DNA of 27,589 nucleotides from CAZADS01 sp964483985 (GTDB taxonomy: Bacteria; Pseudomonadota; Alphaproteobacteria; Thalassobaculales; Thalassobaculaceae): contig CAZADS010000045.1 of the NCBI GenBank assembly GCA_964483985.1, positions 1 to 27,589 of the forward strand, read 5' to 3'. The notes below the pieces were generated by a model, which was not told the DNA's origin, ran no database searches, and worked only from the letters and a program-made list of their open reading frames with translations. A program made the translations under genes and the position numbers. This document shows, one piece after another, positions 1 to 8,713 of the stretch; positions within the stretch are counted from its first letter, which is position 1; each line of letters starts with the position of its first letter.

Positions 1-590
1 CTATCGAATTGCATTCCTTCGACTACGTCAAGCTCCGTATCAAGCGATTTTGCTTCTTCGACTGTAATTACGCCTTCACTACCTACTTTTTCCATTGCGT
101 CGGCGATCATCTTACCTATCTCAATTTCACCGTTCGCTGAAATAGTGCCAACTTGGGCGATTTCTCCGGATGTTTTGAATTTTTTCGATTGCTTGCTCAC
201 GTTGGTCGCTATGGCTTCCGCTGCTTGATCAATGCCTCGCTTTAGGTCCATCGGGTTCATTCCAGCGGCGACAGCCTTGATTCCACCTTTAACAATGGCT
301 TGGGCTAGTACCGTTGCGGTTGTAGTGCCATCTCCCGCCACGTCTGACGTTTTTGAGGCTACTTCACGCAGCATTTGTGCACCCATATTTTCGAATTTGT
401 CCGAAAGCTCGATTTCCTTGGCTACGGAAACACCATCTTTGGTTATTCGAGGTGCACCAAAAGATTTATCTAAAACGACATTTCGACCTTTTGGTCCCAG
501 AGTCACTCTAACTGCTTCTGCTAGTGTATCGACACCACGCATCATTTTGTTTCGAGCGTCCACTTCAAATTTTACTTCCTTGGCTGCCAT
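1..590 (-). CDS. groEL: Chaperonin GroEL, N-terminal part (cut by window edge)
   Basis: This is the large subunit of the ATP-dependent cytosolic chaperonin, which encloses unfolded proteins together with GroES. The minus-strand reading frame starts at the ATG at 588-590 and runs off the window after 196 codons, about a third of the usual 540 or so residues. The translation begins MAAKEVKFEVDARNKMMRGV. It carries the VTLGPKGRNVVLD segment and the nucleotide-binding GDGTTTATVLAQAI segment near residue 90, both GroEL signatures. A strong Shine-Dalgarno (GAAAGGAG, 599-606) supports the start. It lies 86 bases downstream of groES on the same strand, so the two form the usual groES-groEL operon under the CIRCE element at 1008-1034. 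The reading frame is intact as far as it can be seen. Confidence 0.98.
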   Translation of the reverse strand, partial: MAAKEVKFEVDARNKMMRGVDTLAEAVRVTLGPKGRNVVLDKSFGAPRITKDGVSVAKEIELSDKFENMGAQMLREVASKTSDVAGDGTTTATVLAQAIVKGGIKAVAAGMNPMDLKRGIDQAAEAIATNVSKQSKKFKTSGEIAQVGTISANGEIEIGKMIADAMEKVGSEGVITVEEAKSLDTELDVVEGMQFD

Positions 591-676
591 CGCCAAATCT
601 CCTTTCTAAAGCCTGCTCGGTTTAAATGCTCGAGACAGGTATTGTTCTCTGAATGGCTAGTGTTGCTGTAAGTCAA

Positions 677-964
677 TTATTCGAGAATACCCATGACATC
701 AGACTCTCTCATAATCAGCATGTCTTTACCGTTAATCTTTACCTCTGTACCAGACCATTTTCCATATAGGACAACATCACCTTTTTTTAAATCCAATGGG
801 ACTAATTGACCTTCATTATCTCGATTTCCGGGTCCAATAGATATAACTTTTCCCTGCATAGGTTTTTCTTTAGCAGTATCAGGAATTATTATTCCACCAG
901 AGGTCTTTGATTCATTATCGAGGGCCTGAACTACAACTCGATCGTGCAATGGTCTGAAAGCCAT
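677..964 (-). CDS. groES: Co-chaperonin GroES
   Basis: This 95-residue protein is the lid of the GroEL folding chamber and has the normal family length. It starts MAFRPLHDRVVVQ, and the mobile loop that binds GroEL is seen around residues 15-35, including SKTSGGIIIPDTAKEKP. It ends with the typical KDMLIMRESDVMGILE. The ATG at 962-964 has a good Shine-Dalgarno (AGGAG) about seven bases upstream. It is the first gene of the heat-shock operon, and a CIRCE operator lies in its leader, so HrcA repression is the likely control. HrcA itself is not in the window. Confidence 0.98.
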   Translation of the reverse strand: MAFRPLHDRVVVQALDNESKTSGGIIIPDTAKEKPMQGKVISIGPGNRDNEGQLVPLDLKKGDVVLYGKWSGTEVKINGKDMLIMRESDVMGILE

Positions 965-1007
965 GAAATGCTCCTAGTTTGTTTTGGCTTGTCTACGTTT
1001 GGGTGTG

Positions 1008-1034
1008 TTAGCACTGTCTCTGCCAGAGTGCCAG
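1008..1034 (-). promoter_or_regulatory. CIRCE operator (HrcA binding site) upstream of groES
   Basis: On the plus strand the arms read TTAGCACTG and GAGTGCCAG, separated by exactly nine bases. The consensus is TTAGCACTC-N9-GAGTGCTAA. Read in the groES direction the arms are CTGGCACTC and CAGTGCTAA, the form common in alphaproteobacteria. It sits 44 bases upstream of the groES start, between groES and hflX, where an HrcA operator is expected. Confidence 0.93.
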
Positions 1035-1055
1035 AAAATTTATTAATTAGCATAT

Positions 1056-2459
1056 TTATCTTAAATGTCTTGTGATTTCATGTTTTGTTTTTAAGTGGGA
1101 TGAAATTTGCTTGATTAAATTGTCCTTCGAAAAAAAACGATCTTTGAACCGGTCCGCCATATCCGGTGAAAGTTGAACAGATATCTTTATTAAATCACCC
1201 TTTATTTCTTGTTTAGATACGTTTCCATTTTCATAAAGCCATGCAATGGCAGCCCCTTTTTGAGGCGCTATTTCGTAAATAATGTTTAAGTCATCTAGTC
1301 CTAACAATAAATCCAATTGTTTCACAAATTTGTTGCAGCCAACCCCAGTCGTTGCAGATATGGCAATTGTTGTTAAATCGTTTCTTGTCACAAGCGACTG
1401 CTTAGAGTTTTCATCTAATAAATCTATTTTATTTAGGACTTCTAAAAATTTCCCTTTCATCATATTTGCGTTTAGACCGAGCGTATTCAAGACATTCTCT
1501 ACGTCATGTTTCTGAGCATTTGCATTTTTGTGGCTGGCATCTCGCACGTGTACTATAATGTCTGCTTCGGATAATTCTTCAAGCGTAGCCTTAAAAGCAG
1601 CTATCAGATGAGTCGGAAGATCTGAAATAAAACCCACGGTATCAGACAAAATAATATCTCGTCCAGATGGCAGCGTCATTAATCTCATAGTTGGGTCTAG
1701 TGTGGCGAAGAGCATGTCTTTAACTAAAACTTGAGATCTAGTTAGCCGGTTAAAAAGAGTTGATTTTCCAGCATTAGTATAACCCACTAATGCTATCACA
1801 GGATACGGTTTCTGATGGCGAGTTTTTCTTTGGAGTTTCCTTGTTCGCACAACGGCGGTTAATTGTTGCTTAAGTCTTGTTATACGGTCGTCAATCAGGC
1901 GTCTATCTAGTTCTATCTGACTTTCCCCCGGCCCCCCTAGAAATCCAGCACCGCCACGTTGACGTTCAAGGTGTGTCCATGACCTAACTAATCTACTTCT
2001 TTGGAAAGTAAGAGCCGCTAAATCAACTTGTAAATGACCCTCATGAGAACGTGCCCGTGCTCCAAATATTTCTATAATTAAAGCGGTTCTATCGATGACT
2101 TTACAATTCCAACTTAATTCAAGATTCCGTTGTTGTATTGGGGAAAGTGAACAATCAATAATCGCAATTTGAATTTTTAACGTTTTAATCAATTTTCCTA
2201 AGCGTTTCATGGTGCCAATGCCAAAATACGCCGAAGCTTTTGGCTTCATAATTCGTATAATTTCAGAAAACAAAATTTTTAAATTTATTGCTTCGGCTAA
2301 ACCGATTGCTTCAGAGAGACGGTCTATTGCTGTCCTGTTCCCATCATAAATTATATTCCGATGAGAGGAATTTTTGATATCTGGATATATTGCTATCGCA
2401 TTATGATATTGGTCTTTTATATTTGACATTGTAAGGCGTTCATTCGAGCAGTTAAGCAC
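1056..2459 (-). CDS. hflX: Ribosome-associated GTPase HflX
   Basis: HflX is a GTPase that binds and splits stalled or stressed 70S ribosomes. The protein has 467 residues, slightly longer than many family members. The HflX-specific glycine-rich segment (GGAGFLGGPGESQIELDRR) leads into a coiled-coil helix. The G domain follows: P-loop GYTNAGKST, switch FATLDPTMR, DTVGF (G3) and NKID (G4). The start at 2459 is GTG, preceded by GAGGAG inside the end of hfq, and only one base separates the hfq stop from this codon. An ATG at 2427-2429 (MSNIKD) has a weaker ribosome site and is the alternative start. The hfq-hflX pairing is widely conserved, and both genes are probably read from the hfq promoter at 2777-2804. 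Confidence 0.96.
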   Translation of the reverse strand: MLNCSNERLTMSNIKDQYHNAIAIYPDIKNSSHRNIIYDGNRTAIDRLSEAIGLAEAINLKILFSEIIRIMKPKASAYFGIGTMKRLGKLIKTLKIQIAIIDCSLSPIQQRNLELSWNCKVIDRTALIIEIFGARARSHEGHLQVDLAALTFQRSRLVRSWTHLERQRGGAGFLGGPGESQIELDRRLIDDRITRLKQQLTAVVRTRKLQRKTRHQKPYPVIALVGYTNAGKSTLFNRLTRSQVLVKDMLFATLDPTMRLMTLPSGRDIILSDTVGFISDLPTHLIAAFKATLEELSEADIIVHVRDASHKNANAQKHDVENVLNTLGLNANMMKGKFLEVLNKIDLLDENSKQSLVTRNDLTTIAISATTGVGCNKFVKQLDLLLGLDDLNIIYEIAPQKGAAIAWLYENGNVSKQEIKGDLIKISVQLSPDMADRFKDRFFSKDNLIKQISSHLKTKHEITRHLR

Positions 2460-2460
2460 G

Positions 2461-2706
2461 TTACTCCTCTTCTGTTTGATTTTGATCCAGATATATAGGC
2501 TGTAGCGGCATAATCGTGGATATTGCGTGTTTGTAGACGAGTTGAGCGTGGGAATCTCTTTTCAGGAGGATAGAAAAATTATCAAACCAGGTAATTAAGC
2601 CCTGCAATTTTACCCCATTAACTAAAAATATGGTTACTGGAGTCTTATCTTTACGGACGGTGTTTAAGAATATCTCTTGTACATTATTTTGCTTTTCTCC
2701 AGCCAT
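2461..2706 (-). CDS. hfq: RNA chaperone Hfq
   Basis: Hfq is a hexameric Sm-like RNA chaperone that pairs small RNAs with messenger RNAs. I start it at the ATG at 2704-2706, giving 81 residues, because MAGEKQNNVQEIFLN is the normal Hfq N-terminus and a good ribosome site (AAAGGAAA) lies just upstream. A longer in-frame extension to 2796 contains no Hfq sequence and would run through the promoter leader. The Sm1 motif (VTIFLVNGVKLQGLITWFD) and the Sm2 motif with YKHAIST at residues 58-64 are intact. The short acidic tail (DQNQTEEE) is unremarkable. It is co-transcribed with hflX. Confidence 0.97.
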   Translation of the reverse strand: MAGEKQNNVQEIFLNTVRKDKTPVTIFLVNGVKLQGLITWFDNFSILLKRDSHAQLVYKHAISTIMPLQPIYLDQNQTEEE

Positions 2707-2776
2707 TGCTGTTTCCTTTGTGTTAATAAAATTATTGGAGAAAGTGGGTTGGCATGATTGGCTAATATGAAGCGAA

Positions 2777-2804
2777 ATTATAAATTGCTTTAACAAATTT
2801 TCAA
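2777..2804 (-). promoter_or_regulatory. Putative sigma70-type promoter for hfq-hflX
   Basis: On the minus strand TTGAAA (2799-2804) is followed after 16 bases by a perfect TATAAT (2777-2782), about 70 bases upstream of the hfq start. The -35 box overlaps the stop codon of the HAD gene. This would let hfq-hflX be transcribed independently of the upstream ntr/trkA genes. It is inferred from the sequence match alone. Confidence 0.6.
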
Positions 2805-3484
2805 TTTTTTTGGCAAGCTAAGAACATTTGTTTAACGGCCAAGCATGATGAAAAAGTATATTTCGGCGGCCACATTAATAACTCTCTTTGCGTTATATCT
2901 CCCCCAGATATTAATAAAGGCAAGCAGCCTGCTGTATGAGCGCACTTAAGATCAATTATAGAATCTCCTATAAACCAAATGTTTTCGTTTACTAAAATCC
3001 CAGTTTCGCTTAGTGCTAAATGTACTGGATGCACCGATGGTTTATCATATGTGGCATCAGAAGCCCCTATTGTTTTGTGGAAAAACTTTTCCCATCCTAG
3101 ATGACTGACCTCGGCACGAAGAAAATCCCCTGTTTTGTTAGAAACTATGGAAACTGGTGTGTTGTGTTTAAATATTATTTCAAGTAAAGCTTCAGCATCA
3201 GGGAGCGGTTGGATTTTTTTTAAATGTAGGTCTTGAAAATTTTGATAAAATAATTCCAAAGCCTGTTTCCAATAAACACCGAAAATATTGGGGAAAGTAT
3301 CTCGAGCTGAGCCTTTTGCATTTTTCCGAACTTGCATCATTGTCCACGGTTTGTGCCCAAAATTTACAAGTGTCGCATTAAGTGCTGATCGGATTGTACC
3401 CCAGTTATCAACAAGTGTACTGTCCCAGTCAAAGATAATGGCTTGAGGCCGAACAAGATTACTTGGTTTCGGTACGCTACGCAT
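2801..3484 (-). CDS. HAD-superfamily hydrolase (phosphoglycolate phosphatase-like)
   Basis: This 227-residue HAD hydrolase is likely a small-molecule phosphatase. Motif I is FDWDSTLVDN, with nucleophile D19 and acid/base D21. Motif II lies in VSIVSNKTGD. The conserved lysine lies in the DKPSVHPV region, and motif III is WFIGDSIIDLKCA. A helical cap lies between motifs I and II, as in the Gph/YjjG-like group. The substrate cannot be read from the sequence. The gene is inserted between trkA and hfq, which are usually neighbours in this syntenic block. The ATG at 3482-3484 has no strong ribosome site, and its 54-base leader is very AT-rich with a tandem 10-base repeat. Confidence 0.85.
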   Translation of the reverse strand: MRSVPKPSNLVRPQAIIFDWDSTLVDNWGTIRSALNATLVNFGHKPWTMMQVRKNAKGSARDTFPNIFGVYWKQALELFYQNFQDLHLKKIQPLPDAEALLEIIFKHNTPVSIVSNKTGDFLRAEVSHLGWEKFFHKTIGASDATYDKPSVHPVHLALSETGILVNENIWFIGDSIIDLKCAHTAGCLPLLISGGDITQRELLMWPPKYTFSSCLAVKQMFLACQKN

Positions 3485-3498
3485 ATGAACTTTATAAT

Positions 3499-3518
3499 TG
3501 GATATATATGGATATATA
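3499..3518. repeat. Perfect tandem duplication of a 10-base AT-rich unit
   Basis: The unit TGGATATATA occurs twice, head to tail, with no mismatch, 15 bases upstream of the HAD hydrolase start. It lies in the short gap between trkA and that gene, where a promoter would be expected. It may be a binding site, a slippage product or chance in AT-rich DNA. Confidence 0.8.
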
Positions 3519-3538
3519 AATATTAAACTGAACCTATT

Positions 3539-4915
3539 TTAAAAAAAATCTAATCTGACAGCAAACAGTTTTTCAACTTTTTTTATTGACGAATAAGTCG
3601 AAAAAAGGACCACTCGATCATGCACATTAATGATTGTGTCACCTCTCGGTACTATAACCTCTCCCTCGCGTAATACAGCACCAATAATCACACCACTTGG
3701 CAACTGAGCTTCTCGGATTGATTTGCCGACTAGAGAAGAAGTATCAAGTGCCTCGGCCTCAATAACTTCGCCGAAATCATCTCTAACTGAATAAATTCCT
3801 TTAATACGTCCTCTTCTCACGTGCTGCAAAATGGAAGAAACGGTTATCATTCTAGGGTCGACTACAGCGTCAATACCGAGTGTCGTAATCAGCTGAGCAT
3901 AAGTGTGTTTGTTAATCAACGCGATAGTTCGAGCCACACCAGCCCTTTTTGCCAGTAGCGAACTAATAATATTTACTTCATCATCATTTGAAACCGCAAC
4001 AAACGTCTCGGTTTGGGATACGTTTGCCTCATCCAATATTTCAGGATCCAATACATTGCCGTTCAGAACCATAGTGCTATTTAGCCCTTGGGCGACATAA
4101 TTCGCGCGATCTTGATCAAATTCAATTACTTTTGCTCGGACTCCGGCATGATCAACTTCTATTTCTTCGGCAAGCGTCAATCCGATGTTTCCGCCACCCC
4201 CAATTATAACGCTTCGCCCCTCCTCTTCTTCATGGCCAAATGCTGCCATTGCCCTTTCCAAATGTTTGGAATCGCAGATAAAATAGACATCGTCTCCCGG
4301 GAGTAATTGATCATTAGAACGGGGAACAATTCCCATATCATTTCGTATAATACCGACTATAACTAAATTAAGATCGGGAAATAACAGAGTTAGTTGACGT
4401 ATAGGAGTGTTAATAATCGGGCAATCATCATCGCACCTCACACCGACTAAACGGACTAAACCATCAGCCATGGGGACGACATCAAATGCTCCCGGAACAT
4501 GAAGACGTCGGCCAATAGCCCGAGCCACCTCTCGCTCAGGAGAAATGATTACATCAATTGGCATGTTGTCGCGGCTAAATAAATTTCCCCAAATTGGTTT
4601 CATATAATCTTGCTGGCGAATACGGGCTATTTTTGTAGGGATGTTGAAAAGTGAGTGTCCTACCTGGCAGGCTACCATATTTACCTCATCAGAAATGGTA
4701 ACGGCGATTAACATATCGGAATCCGCTGCGCCAGCTTGTTCCAATATATTAGGTTGAGAGGCTTGTCCTTCTATGCTCCGGACATCTAGGGTTTCACTTA
4801 GCTTTCGTACCAATGTAGGGTCATGATCTATCACCGTTACATCATTGTTTTCACTGGCTAAATGCTGTGCGATACTAGTGCCAACTAGTCCAGCACCACA
4901 TATAACGACTTTCAT
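3539..4915 (-). CDS. trkA: Trk system potassium uptake regulator TrkA
   Basis: TrkA is the cytoplasmic NAD(H)-binding subunit that gates the TrkH/TrkG potassium channel. At 458 residues it has the normal full length and the duplicated RCK_N-RCK_C layout. The first Rossmann fold opens with VVICGAGLVGTSIA, and the first C-terminal RCK lobe spans about residues 140-225. The second Rossmann fold opens with VIIGGGGNIGLTLAEE near residue 238, and the last RCK_C lobe spans about 370-455. No trkH is in the window. The ATG at 4913-4915 lies nine bases after the ntrX stop, so it is probably translated from the same transcript. The ntrX-trkA-hfq-hflX order is typical of alphaproteobacteria. Confidence 0.96.
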   Translation of the reverse strand: MKVVICGAGLVGTSIAQHLASENNDVTVIDHDPTLVRKLSETLDVRSIEGQASQPNILEQAGAADSDMLIAVTISDEVNMVACQVGHSLFNIPTKIARIRQQDYMKPIWGNLFSRDNMPIDVIISPEREVARAIGRRLHVPGAFDVVPMADGLVRLVGVRCDDDCPIINTPIRQLTLLFPDLNLVIVGIIRNDMGIVPRSNDQLLPGDDVYFICDSKHLERAMAAFGHEEEEGRSVIIGGGGNIGLTLAEEIEVDHAGVRAKVIEFDQDRANYVAQGLNSTMVLNGNVLDPEILDEANVSQTETFVAVSNDDEVNIISSLLAKRAGVARTIALINKHTYAQLITTLGIDAVVDPRMITVSSILQHVRRGRIKGIYSVRDDFGEVIEAEALDTSSLVGKSIREAQLPSGVIIGAVLREGEVIVPRGDTIINVHDRVVLFSTYSSIKKVEKLFAVRLDFF

Positions 4916-4924
4916 TTGTTCTTT

Positions 4925-6328
4925 TCAGCCAAATTTATTTGGCCGCTCCTCTTGTGTAACGCCCAAGGATTTTAGTTTGCGATGTAGGGCTGATCGTTCC
5001 ATTCCGATGAAACTCGCAGTACGGGAAATATTCCCGCCAAACCGATTAACTTGAGCCAGTAAATATTCTTTTTCAAACTTTTCTCTCGCATCCCGTAATG
5101 GCATACCCATGATTTCCATTCCTTTTTCTAACTTGGCAGAAGGTGGAGTCACTGAAGCAATTTCTGGAGGCAACATTTCTGCACGAATGGGATCTTGCGA
5201 GGGATCTGGGCTCATTATCAGCACCCAATCTATGACGTTACGTAATTGTCTCACGTTACCTGGCCAATCATAAGTCTCAAGAGCTGCAAGTGCCTCATTC
5301 GAAATTTCTCTCATTGGCGTGCCGGAGACCTGAGTAGATTGCCATACAAAATGCTTGCACAGTTGAGGAATATCCTCGCGGCGACTGCTTAAAGGAGGTA
5401 CTTCTATCGGCACAACATTTAATCGGTAATAAAGGTCCTCTCTAAAGCGCCCCGCAGCTATCGTTTGTTTTAAGTCTCGATTGGTGGAGGCTATCACCCT
5501 AACATCAACTTCTACTTCTATGTCTCCACCTACTCTTCTAAATCGTTGCTCTTGAAGAACGCGAACAATTTTCCCTTGAGTTTCTATCGGCATATCAGCT
5601 ATTTCATCTAGGAAAAGCGTACCCTTATGCGCGCGTTCAAATACACCAACTGAATGACCGTTGGGGTGGTCCAAATTTTCCTTTTCCGCACCAAATAATT
5701 CTGTTTCCAAGTGTGCAGGATTTAGGGTTGCACAGTTTAAGACAACCAAAGGGCCATGGATTCTTCCCGATTTTGCGTGAATCATGTTGGCCACAATTTC
5801 TTTTCCTGATCCAGCTGGTCCAGTAATCATTACGCGACTATTAGTCGGCGCTATTTTTTCTATTGAGGTCCGCAAATGGTTTACAGGGGAAGAATTTCCA
5901 ATTAATTCTTCATTCGGGCCTACTCTCCTTCTTAGTTCCCTATTCTCTTGTTTGAGTTGGGCGGTTTCGATCGCTCGTCTAACAAGAAGTATTAATCGGT
6001 CTGACTTAAAAGGTTTCTCTATAAACTCGTAGGCCCCCAATTTAATAGCGTTTACCGCCGTTTCTATGCTGCCATGTCCACTAATCATTAAAACAGGTAG
6101 ACCTGGATACGTTTGCTGGACAAAATTTAGGATTTCCATTCCGTCTAGCACACTATTTTTGAGCCAGATATCTAATATGATCAAGTTTGGAAGACGAGAT
6201 TTGATTTCCTCTAGGGCGGCATTTGAATTAGATGCTTGACGTGTGTCATACCCCTCGTCCTCTAACACATCTGCTATTAAGGAACGGATATCCGTCTCAT
6301 CATCCACGATTAGGATGTCATTTGCCAT
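4925..6328 (-). CDS. ntrX: Response regulator NtrX, lacking the GAFTGA motif
   Basis: NtrX is an NtrC-family response regulator, partner of the membrane kinase NtrY. In related bacteria it is tied to nitrogen metabolism, redox and envelope control. The receiver domain covers residues 1-120, with phosphoacceptor D53 and the KP pair at K106. The AAA+ domain has Walker A GPAGSGKE (170-177) and Walker B GTLFLDEI (236-243). A Fis-type helix-turn-helix near the end includes NISRTASFIGMERSALHRKL. Where sigma54 activators have GAFTGA, this protein reads ELFGAEKENLDHPNGHSVG, so the sigma54-contacting loop is missing. That makes a sigma54-dependent mode unlikely. A GAGG lies about ten bases upstream of the ATG. 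It follows ntrY by 44 bases. Confidence 0.95.
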   Translation of the reverse strand: MANDILIVDDETDIRSLIADVLEDEGYDTRQASNSNAALEEIKSRLPNLIILDIWLKNSVLDGMEILNFVQQTYPGLPVLMISGHGSIETAVNAIKLGAYEFIEKPFKSDRLILLVRRAIETAQLKQENRELRRRVGPNEELIGNSSPVNHLRTSIEKIAPTNSRVMITGPAGSGKEIVANMIHAKSGRIHGPLVVLNCATLNPAHLETELFGAEKENLDHPNGHSVGVFERAHKGTLFLDEIADMPIETQGKIVRVLQEQRFRRVGGDIEVEVDVRVIASTNRDLKQTIAAGRFREDLYYRLNVVPIEVPPLSSRREDIPQLCKHFVWQSTQVSGTPMREISNEALAALETYDWPGNVRQLRNVIDWVLIMSPDPSQDPIRAEMLPPEIASVTPPSAKLEKGMEIMGMPLRDAREKFEKEYLLAQVNRFGGNISRTASFIGMERSALHRKLKSLGVTQEERPNKFG

Positions 6329-6372
6329 TTAATGTAACCTCTATCTTTTAAAAAGATCTGCTGCAGCAATTG

Positions 6373-8676
6373 CTAAATAGCAAGATTACTTGACACCAGT
6401 GGAATTTGCATTGTGACCTCTGCTCCTTCAATTTTACCATCGCGAAGACGAAGTTTGCCGCCATGGTCTTCCATAATTTTTGTTACTATAGCGAGTCCTA
6501 AACCAGTGCCTTTAGCCCGTGTTGTTACATAGGGTTCTGTTAATCGATCGCGATCTTCAATTGGTAAACCTCGCCCATTATCTGCTATGTTGATGGTTAA
6601 ATGACCATTATCTGAAGTGATATTAATTCGAATACTACCTTTAAATCCAGTATTTACTTGTTTTTTTGCGTCAATGGAATCTGCCGCGTTTTGTAATAGA
6701 TTAGTTACAGCTTGGCGCATTTGGCGCCCATCACAGCAAAGCCAAAGCTTCTGCCGAAAGGGGCTAAATGTATATTGAATTAAAGGATGTGCTGCTTCTT
6801 GAAGCGATATTTGTTCTATTAATAGGTTTCCAATATCAACGTCTTTAAAAACTGCTGTTGGCATCCTAGCAAACGAAGAGAATTCATCAACCATACCCCC
6901 TATATCACCTACCTGCCGGATAATCGTATCGGTTAACGAATCAAACGTATCCGTTTCCGTTTTTATCTGAGCTCTATATTTGCGTTTGAGACGCTCCGCT
7001 GATAATTGAATCGGTGTCAAAGGGTTTTTCATTTCGTGTGCAATTCGACGAGCTACATCTGCCCAAGCGGCCATACGCTGAGCCGACTGCAATTCACTGA
7101 CATCATCGAATGTTAGGACAAAACCCGTTATCAAACCATCTGATGTTTCGGCTGAAATCCTTGATAACAATGTGATTGTCTTGTCCTCTCTGGAGATGCT
7201 CACTTGAGCTTCCGCTCGCTCCATTGGATTGGTTCGACACTCGGTCAAAAGATCGCTCATCTCAGGTAAAATCTCTGATAATTTTTGGTCTGTAAGTTCA
7301 GAAAGTTCCATATTAAGCAAATGAGCCGCTGATCTGTTGGGAAGGTGGATTTTTCCGTCTTGGTCTAAACCAATTACTCCAGCGGAAACGCCACCTAGAA
7401 CTGCTTCAGTAAATTGACGACGAGCGTTTTGCTCTTTGTGAGAGCGTATTAAATCTCCCCGTTGAGCTGCTACTTGTCTGGCCATACGATTGAATGCGCG
7501 GGTCAATGTCGAAAGTTCAGTAGATTTTCCATCTCCAGCAACGCGGGCTGACAGATCACCCTCGCTTACTTTTTCAGCTGCAGTAACTAGTTCACTGATA
7601 GGTCTAGCTAAACGTGTAGCGAGATTTAATCCAACCCATATAGCAGCGAAAAGAAGAAGCAGAGCGACTACAGCAAAAATAAGAGCAAAGGTTAACTGTA
7701 TATCGAATCTCTCACCCTCTAGTTTCCTGTATTGTGCCGATGCTTTTTTAGTAGTGTCAATGTAGGCTAAAATATCTGGTTCCACAAAACGCCCAGCATA
7801 TAGATAGGCATCAACAAACCGATCCAACCTAACAATTGCCCGAATCCGGTCCGCATCACCTGTTATTGTAGCTACTTCTCCTGCTCGTGCACTTTGGAAA
7901 GATTCTTCCGGAAATGGATCGAAATCAAATGTGAGGCTTAGACCTGTTCGAGCAAGTACTTTTCCCGAACCTTCGAAAACCACAACTTCGGATAAATTAC
8001 GTATTGCTGCTTGTGCTCGTATTACTTTATTTAGGTGGTTTGGGTTAGATAGTAAGATAGAAACATCGCGGTTTAAATCGTTTGCCATAGCCAATACATC
8101 TCCGCGAATATTTTCCCGATGTTCTGCTAAATATGCTTCAGCAACCGCATGTGATGCATCTACTGCTGAACCAATACGTTCACTGAACCAAGATCGGATG
8201 CCAAAATCAAACAGAAGGACTGAAAACACTACTACGACGATTGTGGGAGTGACGGCAACCACGCTAAAAAGCATAACTAGGCGAATATGTAATTGCGATC
8301 CAGCTAAACCTTTTCGTCTTTGAAACCAAAGCGCCACAAGGCGTTGAGCGACTAACGCACCTAAAATTAATAAAAGGCCTAAATTTAAATATAATAACCC
8401 TAAAACGACTTTTGGATCAGGACCGGTGGGACCTGCGTTAGCCAATGTCGCGTAGGTGCCAATCCCAGATGCCGTAGCTAATAGGGTTAATATAAGGGCT
8501 GCCTTTCGAACAACCCCTACACGATGCAACCAAGCTTTAAATCTTCGGCGCAACTGTTTGGAGTTAGATTGGAAAAGCTTTTTGAAAGATGTTTTTATAG
8601 ACGACTTTATGTTCATCACGTCGGGACCATGATGATGGGTGTTGTTCCGCTTTCCTGAATGGACAGAGTCGGCCAT
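6373..8676 (-). CDS. ntrY: Membrane sensor histidine kinase NtrY
   Basis: NtrY is the sensor kinase paired with NtrX. Using the ATG at 8674-8676 it has 767 residues. Three hydrophobic segments lie near residues 58-80, 88-112 and 132-158. A long extracytoplasmic region (about 160-327) follows, then a fourth membrane segment (328-352). After these come a HAMP linker (353-405), a PAS domain (about 425-530), the HisKA helix with phosphorylated H547 in RIAHEMKNPLTPIQL, and an ATPase domain with NLLQNAADSI, IADNGRGLP and GTGLGLAIV. The ATG has GGAGG four bases upstream. An in-frame TTG at 8722-8724 would add 16 residues, but it lies upstream of a TATAAT box and lacks a ribosome site. The ntrC stop is 63 bases upstream. 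Confidence 0.95.
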   Translation of the reverse strand: MADSVHSGKRNNTHHHGPDVMNIKSSIKTSFKKLFQSNSKQLRRRFKAWLHRVGVVRKAALILTLLATASGIGTYATLANAGPTGPDPKVVLGLLYLNLGLLLILGALVAQRLVALWFQRRKGLAGSQLHIRLVMLFSVVAVTPTIVVVVFSVLLFDFGIRSWFSERIGSAVDASHAVAEAYLAEHRENIRGDVLAMANDLNRDVSILLSNPNHLNKVIRAQAAIRNLSEVVVFEGSGKVLARTGLSLTFDFDPFPEESFQSARAGEVATITGDADRIRAIVRLDRFVDAYLYAGRFVEPDILAYIDTTKKASAQYRKLEGERFDIQLTFALIFAVVALLLLFAAIWVGLNLATRLARPISELVTAAEKVSEGDLSARVAGDGKSTELSTLTRAFNRMARQVAAQRGDLIRSHKEQNARRQFTEAVLGGVSAGVIGLDQDGKIHLPNRSAAHLLNMELSELTDQKLSEILPEMSDLLTECRTNPMERAEAQVSISREDKTITLLSRISAETSDGLITGFVLTFDDVSELQSAQRMAAWADVARRIAHEMKNPLTPIQLSAERLKRKYRAQIKTETDTFDSLTDTIIRQVGDIGGMVDEFSSFARMPTAVFKDVDIGNLLIEQISLQEAAHPLIQYTFSPFRQKLWLCCDGRQMRQAVTNLLQNAADSIDAKKQVNTGFKGSIRINITSDNGHLTINIADNGRGLPIEDRDRLTEPYVTTRAKGTGLGLAIVTKIMEDHGGKLRLRDGKIEGAEVTMQIPLVSSNLAI

Positions 8677-8713
8677 ATGGCCTCCGGTCAATTTAATAAT
8701 TCGTGTTATAAGT

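Noticed and set aside
232..609. Plus-strand open frame of 125 residues
   Set aside because: It is the antisense shadow of groEL, whose minus-strand translation is unmistakable.
2707..2796. N-terminal extension of Hfq by 30 residues
   Set aside because: The family N-terminus begins at MAGEKQ with a good ribosome site at 2713-2720; the extension overlaps the promoter leader.
6344..6368. Inverted repeats (ATCTTT/AAAGAT and TGCTGCAGCA) between ntrY and ntrX as a terminator or operator
   Set aside because: They are short, have no T run after them, and ntrX is expected to be co-transcribed with ntrY.
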